From contig PWPN01000101.1 of NCBI GenBank assembly GCA_003557125.1, positions 1 to 8,856 of the forward strand: 8,856 nt of DNA, written 5' to 3'. The stretch comes from Phycisphaerae bacterium. Its GTDB lineage: Bacteria; Planctomycetota; Phycisphaerae; UBA1845; PWPN01. Below are positions 5,194-8,856 of this stretch, one piece after another. The position numbers and the translations under genes were made by a program. Under the pieces are notes generated by a model. It was not told the DNA's origin. It did not search any database and saw nothing but the letters and a program-made list of their open reading frames with translations. How positions within the stretch are numbered: the first letter of the stretch is position 1; each line of letters starts with the position of its first letter.

Positions 5194-5419
5194 CCCATGA
5201 AATAAGCGATCAGTTCGAAAAGGGAGCGTTTGTAGAGTAACCCGATCGAGGTTTTTATCGAACCGTGCGATCCCGCAGTCAGTTTGGAGCTGGAACGAGA
5301 CGATAGAGATCAGGTGCCCGTACCGAGTTGTCGACGCGGCGCAGGGTGCATCTGGCTGAGCGAGCGATCCCATTGACACAGCGTCACCGCTTTGAAGAGG
5401 CAAGCTGTGTTGATTTTCG
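5194..5419. other. Leader region of pgpH, no gene seen
   Basis: This 226-bp stretch interrupts an otherwise compact cluster. It holds an imperfect hairpin: GATCG (5244-5248) with CGATC (5268-5272), then GGTT (5250-5253) with AACC (5261-5264). It also has a perfect TTGACA (5373-5378), but no acceptable -10 box 16-18 nt downstream. An in-frame TGA at 5411 shows pgpH cannot extend upstream. I found no tRNA or known riboswitch pattern and no convincing small ORF. Confidence 0.5.
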
Positions 5420-7918
5420 ATGGTGGAACCGATGGCCAACGGCAAGCCGAAAACAAGGAATCGAGGCGACTTCCGACGGATGGATGCCCGCCGCCAGTTC
5501 AGCGAACGTCGAAATTCGCTGCGGCGCAGGCTTTTCGAGCACGCCCATCCCGGTTCGGTTCTCATCTGGTGCGGGTTTTACGCGGTCATCCTCGTGATCC
5601 TGCTGGCCGGTGCCGCTGCGATGCCCTGGCACCTCAATCAATATGTCGAGCAGGATATCGTGGCGCGGGTGGACTTCGAGGTCGAGGATCCGGTTCGTAC
5701 GGAGCAGGAGCGCCAGGTGGCCGCCTCGCAGGCGCCCGACGTGTATGTGCGCAACGCGGCCTTGCTCGTCCAGATCCGCAACCGGCTGAACGAAGCGCTT
5801 GCCTTGGCCGGCGCAACCGATGGCGATGTGGGCGCATTGACCGAACAACTCGCGGCGGCTGGATGGGTGCTCGACGAACCAAGCGCCAAAGCCTTGCTCG
5901 ACCATGCTTCGGATGATGAGAGAAGCGCCGCCTTCGAACAACTCGTCAACCGGCTGATCGACGAGCTCTCACAGAGGCGGCTCGTCAATCGGCCCGATCC
6001 CCACGTGCGTCCCGAGACGCCCCGCACGAGTATTCTTCGGCCGGCAGATCCCGAGCACGGGGACGGCATGGAGGTACTGACGAGTCAACTGCGGTACGTG
6101 GAGGATACGCGTGCCGTCCGTCAGATTGCTGACGACACAGCCAACCGGGTGATGCCCGAACCGCTTCGCGCGCCCGTGGCCGAGCTCATTACTGCCAGTA
6201 TTCTCGGGCTGCCCTCCACGGATGCCAGCCCACCGGCCGCGGTGGCCGGCGGCGAGGCCGAACCGGTATGGCGCTACAGCCCGGAGGCGACGCTGGCCGC
6301 TGTCCAGCAGGCACGCGCCGACGTGGAGACCTATCGCGTCCGGTACGAACAAGGGGCGGTTCTCGTTCGCGGAGCCTCCGGTACCGTGCTTTCCGCGGCC
6401 GAGTTGGACGTGCTGCGACGTGAACATCAGGCTTATCTCGAGGCGGCCCGGGCGGACCCGGACCTCTGGCGGGAGCGTTTTCTATCCCAGGCGGGACTGG
6501 CTGTCATTCTTCTGCTCGTGACGGCCGGCTTGGGAATCTACACACTCCGTTATCAGCATCGGATTCTTCAGAAGCCTGCCCGGACGCTGGGGCTGACCGC
6601 GTTATTGACGCTGATCGTGCTCTGCAGCCGATTGACGATGGCAGTGCCCGAGTTTTCGGTCGGGTTTGTGGTCATGGCCGGCTTGCTGCTGACCATCGCC
6701 TACAACCCGCGTTTCGCCTTCGGCGCGGTCGGCATGCTGGCGCTGCTGGTCGTTCTGGCGACGGGGCGTAACCTCGGTCTGTTCTTTATTTTGATGGCGT
6801 CGGGCACGACGTCGATCTTCTGGCTGCGGGATGTGCGCTCGCGGTCCAGGATCATCGCCGTGGGATTGGCTGCGGCTGCGGCGGCCCTGCTCAGTTCGCT
6901 GGCTGTGGGATTGTACGAAGGCCAGAATCTCAAATACATCTTCGAGCATGCGGCTGCCGCGACGGGCTCTGCCATCTTTGCGGGCTTTCTCGTGCAGGGA
7001 TTTCTTCCGCATTTCGAAAAGCTTTTCGGCATTGCCACGAGCATGACGCTTCTGGAATGGTGCGACGCCAGTCGGCCGTTGCTCCGCCTGCTTGCCCAGC
7101 AGGCACCGGGCACGTACAGCCATGCGCTTGTCCTCAGCCAGATATGCGATGATGCGGCCGAGAGCATCGGGGGGAACGGTCTGCTCGCCCGTGTGGGGGC
7201 GCTCTATCACGACATCGGCAAGATCACCAAGCCCGACTATTTCGTGGAGAACCAGGAAGCCCGCATGAGTCGGCATGACCGTCTCTCGCCGACGATGAGC
7301 CTTCTGGTCATCACGGGGCACGTCAAGGACGGCCTGGAACTGGCCCGGGCTTACGGGCTGCCGCGCGTGCTGCACCAGTTCATCCTCGAGCATCATGGGA
7401 CAACGGTGGTGCGCTATTTCCATCACGTCGCCAGCGAAGCGGCCGCCCGCACAAGCACGGGGCGACACGACCGGGAAGTCGCCGAAAGCGAATTCCGCTA
7501 CCCCGGTCCCAAGCCGCGGTCGCGTGAGTCGGCCATCCTCATGCTCGCCGACGGTTGCGAAGGTGCCGTGCGGGCACTCGATGAGGCGACGGCCGGCCGT
7601 ATCGAGAGCACGGTGCACCAGGTCGTGATGGCCCGCCTGTCCGACGGGCAGTTCGACGACTGCGATATCACGCTGCGTGAACTGCACATCATCGAAGGAT
7701 CCATCGTCAAAAGCCTGGCTGCGATTCACCACGGCCGTATCAAGTATCCCAAGGCCAAGGCCTCGGCCGATGCGGAGCGGGCGGCTGAGCCCGCGGCCCC
7801 GAAATCCTCCGGCGAGACGCCCGCCATGGCCGAGCAGTCGGAGGTTGCGGGGAAATCCGGCAAGGCCGATCGACCGGCCGATACGCAGCCTTCATCGGAG
7901 GTAGCACGTTCTCAGTGA
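5420..7918 (+). CDS. pgpH: 7TM HD-domain cyclic-di-AMP phosphodiesterase, PgpH/YqfF family
   Basis: Relatives in Listeria and Bacillus hydrolyse c-di-AMP to 5'-pApA at the inner face of the membrane. The 832 residues show the family layout: basic cytoplasmic N terminus (1-45), a first membrane helix (about 47-68), a large extracytoplasmic 7TMR-HDED domain (about 70-352), a block of seven membrane helices (about 355-525), and a cytoplasmic HD domain (about 565-775). All metal-binding elements are present: H568 in YSHAL, H597-D598 in LYHDIGK, H633 in ITGHVKDG, H658-H659 in EHHGTT and D711 in LMLADGCEGAVRAL. ENQ (610-612) and YPGPKPRSRESA (694-705) are also typical. It exceeds the roughly 710-720 residues of Firmicutes homologues through a longer ectodomain and an Ala/Pro/Lys-rich C-terminal tail (about 778-832). 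ATG 5420 is the first possible start, since TGA lies in frame at 5411. ATG 5432, preceded by GGTGG, is an alternative. Its end overlaps ybeY by 4 nt. Confidence 0.94.
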   Translation: MVEPMANGKPKTRNRGDFRRMDARRQFSERRNSLRRRLFEHAHPGSVLIWCGFYAVILVILLAGAAAMPWHLNQYVEQDIVARVDFEVEDPVRTEQERQVAASQAPDVYVRNAALLVQIRNRLNEALALAGATDGDVGALTEQLAAAGWVLDEPSAKALLDHASDDERSAAFEQLVNRLIDELSQRRLVNRPDPHVRPETPRTSILRPADPEHGDGMEVLTSQLRYVEDTRAVRQIADDTANRVMPEPLRAPVAELITASILGLPSTDASPPAAVAGGEAEPVWRYSPEATLAAVQQARADVETYRVRYEQGAVLVRGASGTVLSAAELDVLRREHQAYLEAARADPDLWRERFLSQAGLAVILLLVTAGLGIYTLRYQHRILQKPARTLGLTALLTLIVLCSRLTMAVPEFSVGFVVMAGLLLTIAYNPRFAFGAVGMLALLVVLATGRNLGLFFILMASGTTSIFWLRDVRSRSRIIAVGLAAAAAALLSSLAVGLYEGQNLKYIFEHAAAATGSAIFAGFLVQGFLPHFEKLFGIATSMTLLEWCDASRPLLRLLAQQAPGTYSHALVLSQICDDAAESIGGNGLLARVGALYHDIGKITKPDYFVENQEARMSRHDRLSPTMSLLVITGHVKDGLELARAYGLPRVLHQFILEHHGTTVVRYFHHVASEAAARTSTGRHDREVAESEFRYPGPKPRSRESAILMLADGCEGAVRALDEATAGRIESTVHQVVMARLSDGQFDDCDITLRELHIIEGSIVKSLAAIHHGRIKYPKAKASADAERAAEPAAPKSSGETPAMAEQSEVAGKSGKADRPADTQPSSEVARSQ
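7897..7901 (+). promoter_or_regulatory. Ribosome binding site for the ybeY GTG start
   Basis: GGAGG inside the end of pgpH lies 13 nt before GTG 7915. The GTGA overlap of start and stop suggests translational coupling. Confidence 0.55.
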
Positions 7919-8466
7919 ACGAAAAGACCCATCCATCCGGCAAGTCTGAAAATGGCCGTCGCATTACCGTCCGCCAGTTGAAGAAAACCCCCGGACTGAC
8001 CGCGCCGTCTATCGTTCGGGCCGTGCGCGCTGCCGCCGGGGAACAGCCGATTCATGCCGTCAGCGTGATTGTCACCGACGATGCGACGTTGGCAGCTCTT
8101 CATGGGTGCTTTCTGGAGGACCCGTCCCCGACGGACGTGATGGCCTTCGATATGAGCGGGCCGGAGACGCCGACCGGTGCGATCGACGGCGAAATCGTCG
8201 TCTCGGCCGATGCGGCTGTCCGCATGGGCCGTGAGTTGAGTGTCGAAGCCCGCCAGGAAGTGTTGCGCTACGTTATTCACGGCATGCTGCACTTGTGCGG
8301 CCGACAGGATGCCACGCCGGCACAGCGGCGGCGCATGCGGCGCGACGAGGATCGGATCCTGGAGGAGATCGGACGCACGGGACGCGAGCAGGGCCGTCCG
8401 GCATCCCGAGTCCGTCGTGGAACGGACAGGGCGGGGCAGCCTTCCAAACGAAGGAGGCGAGGATAA
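7915..8466 (+). CDS. ybeY: YbeY, endoribonuclease for rRNA maturation
   Basis: YbeY is a small zinc-dependent RNase required for 16S rRNA 3'-end maturation and ribosome quality control, and it partners with PhoH/YbeZ. The 183-residue product shows the UPF0054 core: VIVTDDATLAALH (51-63), SPTDVMAFD (71-79), DGEIVVSADAA (91-101) and the zinc motif HGMLHLCG (122-129). The zinc site normally reads H-x3-H-x5-H; here it is H122, H126 and D132, with Asp in place of the third His. The Arg equivalent to E. coli R59 (in TYRGKDKPT) aligns with L66 (FLEDPSPT). Both changes are recalled from other bacterial lineages, so activity is not excluded. A basic tail (153-183, ending KRRRRG) extends beyond the usual length and may bind RNA. 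GTG is used as start, overlapping the pgpH stop, with GGAGG upstream. Its last codons hold the ribosome site of the next gene. Confidence 0.92.
   Translation: MNEKTHPSGKSENGRRITVRQLKKTPGLTAPSIVRAVRAAAGEQPIHAVSVIVTDDATLAALHGCFLEDPSPTDVMAFDMSGPETPTGAIDGEIVVSADAAVRMGRELSVEARQEVLRYVIHGMLHLCGRQDATPAQRRRMRRDEDRILEEIGRTGREQGRPASRVRRGTDRAGQPSKRRRRG
8451..8457 (+). promoter_or_regulatory. Ribosome binding site for the CNNM/CorC gene
   Basis: A perfect AAGGAGG lies within the end of ybeY, 11 nt before GTG 8469. It decides the start of the truncated last gene. Confidence 0.75.
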
Positions 8467-8468
8467 CA

Positions 8469-8856
8469 GTGTCCACTGCCGAGCTCTGGCTGAGTGTGGC
8501 TCTCATGGCGGTCATCTGCTTTGTGACGACGGCGCAGATCGCGATCCGGCACGTGTCCCGCGCGCAGCTGGTCGACAAACTCGAAAAGAGCGGCAGAGAG
8601 CATTGGCCGGACCGATTGTCAGCCCACCGTGACGAACTGTTCTTTTGCACGTCGGTCGTCCGGATCGGGGCGATTCTCGCGCTGGTCCTGGTCGTCGCGC
8701 GTTTTTACGGGATCGAGGCGGCACCCTCTCCGACAGTGCAATACCTTGCGGTCTTTGTCACGGCTGCGTTTCTTCTGACCGTCAGCGGAGTGACGTTACC
8801 CAGTGCCTGGGCACGGTACGGCGGGAGCGGGTTTCTCAGCTGGACATTGCCGATCC
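8469..8856 (+). CDS. CNNM/CorC-type (DUF21) membrane protein, N-terminal part
   Basis: Only 129 codons are in the window; the frame is open to the edge. It starts at GTG 8469, two bases after the ybeY stop, with a perfect ribosome site. The visible part fits the DUF21 transmembrane domain of the CNNM/CorC (hemolysin C-like) family, linked to Mg2+/Co2+ transport. A first helix (about 5-22) leads into IAIRHVSRAQLVDKLEKSGR (24-43), like the family's 'SASETAL..lsR.rL..L...G'. Further helices lie at about 61-79 and 89-108, and LPSAWARYG (110-118) corresponds to the 'E.lPk..A' segment. Two conserved acidic spots look altered: SASE is TTAQ (20-23), and the Glu before the proline segment is not evident. 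CBS domains would be expected beyond the edge. Genes of this family often follow ybeY, which supports the call; the divergence keeps it tentative. Confidence 0.72.
   Translation, partial: MSTAELWLSVALMAVICFVTTAQIAIRHVSRAQLVDKLEKSGREHWPDRLSAHRDELFFCTSVVRIGAILALVLVVARFYGIEAAPSPTVQYLAVFVTAAFLLTVSGVTLPSAWARYGGSGFLSWTLPI

Noticed and set aside
5313..5375. Small 20-codon frame (GTG start) in the pgpH leader
   Set aside because: No ribosome site at proper spacing and no membrane or other recognisable character; length is within chance.
5373..5378. Consensus -35 box TTGACA before pgpH
   Set aside because: No TATAAT-like hexamer lies 16-18 nt downstream; one matching hexamer is not enough to call a promoter.
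5194..5419. c-di-AMP (ydaO-type) riboswitch in the pgpH leader
   Set aside because: I could not find the conserved core or the long multi-helix layout of that class; only one short imperfect hairpin is visible.
6602..7732. Long leftward open frame (376 codons) inside pgpH
   Set aside because: It is antisense to the membrane and HD domains of pgpH, whose motifs are complete. High GC keeps the opposite frame open; the translation is His/Arg/Asp-rich with no domain.

Overview
The window is a GC-rich stretch of bacterial chromosome, probably from a planctomycete or a relative. Four things point that way. One gene encodes a plastocyanin-like protein of the type abundant in planctomycetes. CdsA ends its signature in FGG...DILD rather than the classical HGG...DRLD. 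YbeY has Asp where the third zinc His is expected. The non-coding stretches hold short GC-rich palindromic repeats. The assignment is an inference from sequence character; there is no rRNA or other phylogenetic marker here.

The left part (1 to about 1190) is accessory in character. A repeat-filled non-coding block (1-267) comes first, with an inverted repeat pair, several hairpins and short direct repeats. A leftward class I SAM-dependent methyltransferase gene follows. Next is a second short repeat block (1030-1192) where a 28-bp palindromic element recurs and its right flank has expanded into a 4 x 14 bp tandem array. A leftward gene for a Tat-exported, cupredoxin-like protein comes after that.

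A divergent intergenic region (2015-2191) with a perfect 8-bp inverted repeat separates this from a rightward run of housekeeping genes: birA-type biotin ligase, cdsA (CDP-diacylglycerol synthase), phoH, pgpH/yqfF (7TM HD-domain c-di-AMP phosphodiesterase), ybeY (rRNA-maturation endoribonuclease), and the 5' end of a CNNM/CorC (DUF21) membrane protein cut by the window edge. The phoH-pgpH-ybeY order matches the Firmicutes phoH-yqfF-ybeY cluster, and the CNNM/CorC gene follows as it often does after ybeY. The last three genes are tightly coupled: pgpH and ybeY overlap by 4 nt, and ybeY and the CNNM gene are 2 nt apart.

Together the rightward genes cover biotin attachment for fatty-acid synthesis, phospholipid precursor synthesis, RNA maturation (PhoH, YbeY), cyclic-di-AMP turnover (PgpH) and probable divalent-cation transport (CNNM). 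The most notable non-coding signal is a two-tier hairpin (4163-4218) between cdsA and phoH, ending just before the phoH ribosome binding site. I see no phage, IS, CRISPR, tRNA or rRNA feature, and no clearly new multi-gene system. The points worth checking are the repeats, the structured leader and several proteins with substituted metal-site or active-site residues.
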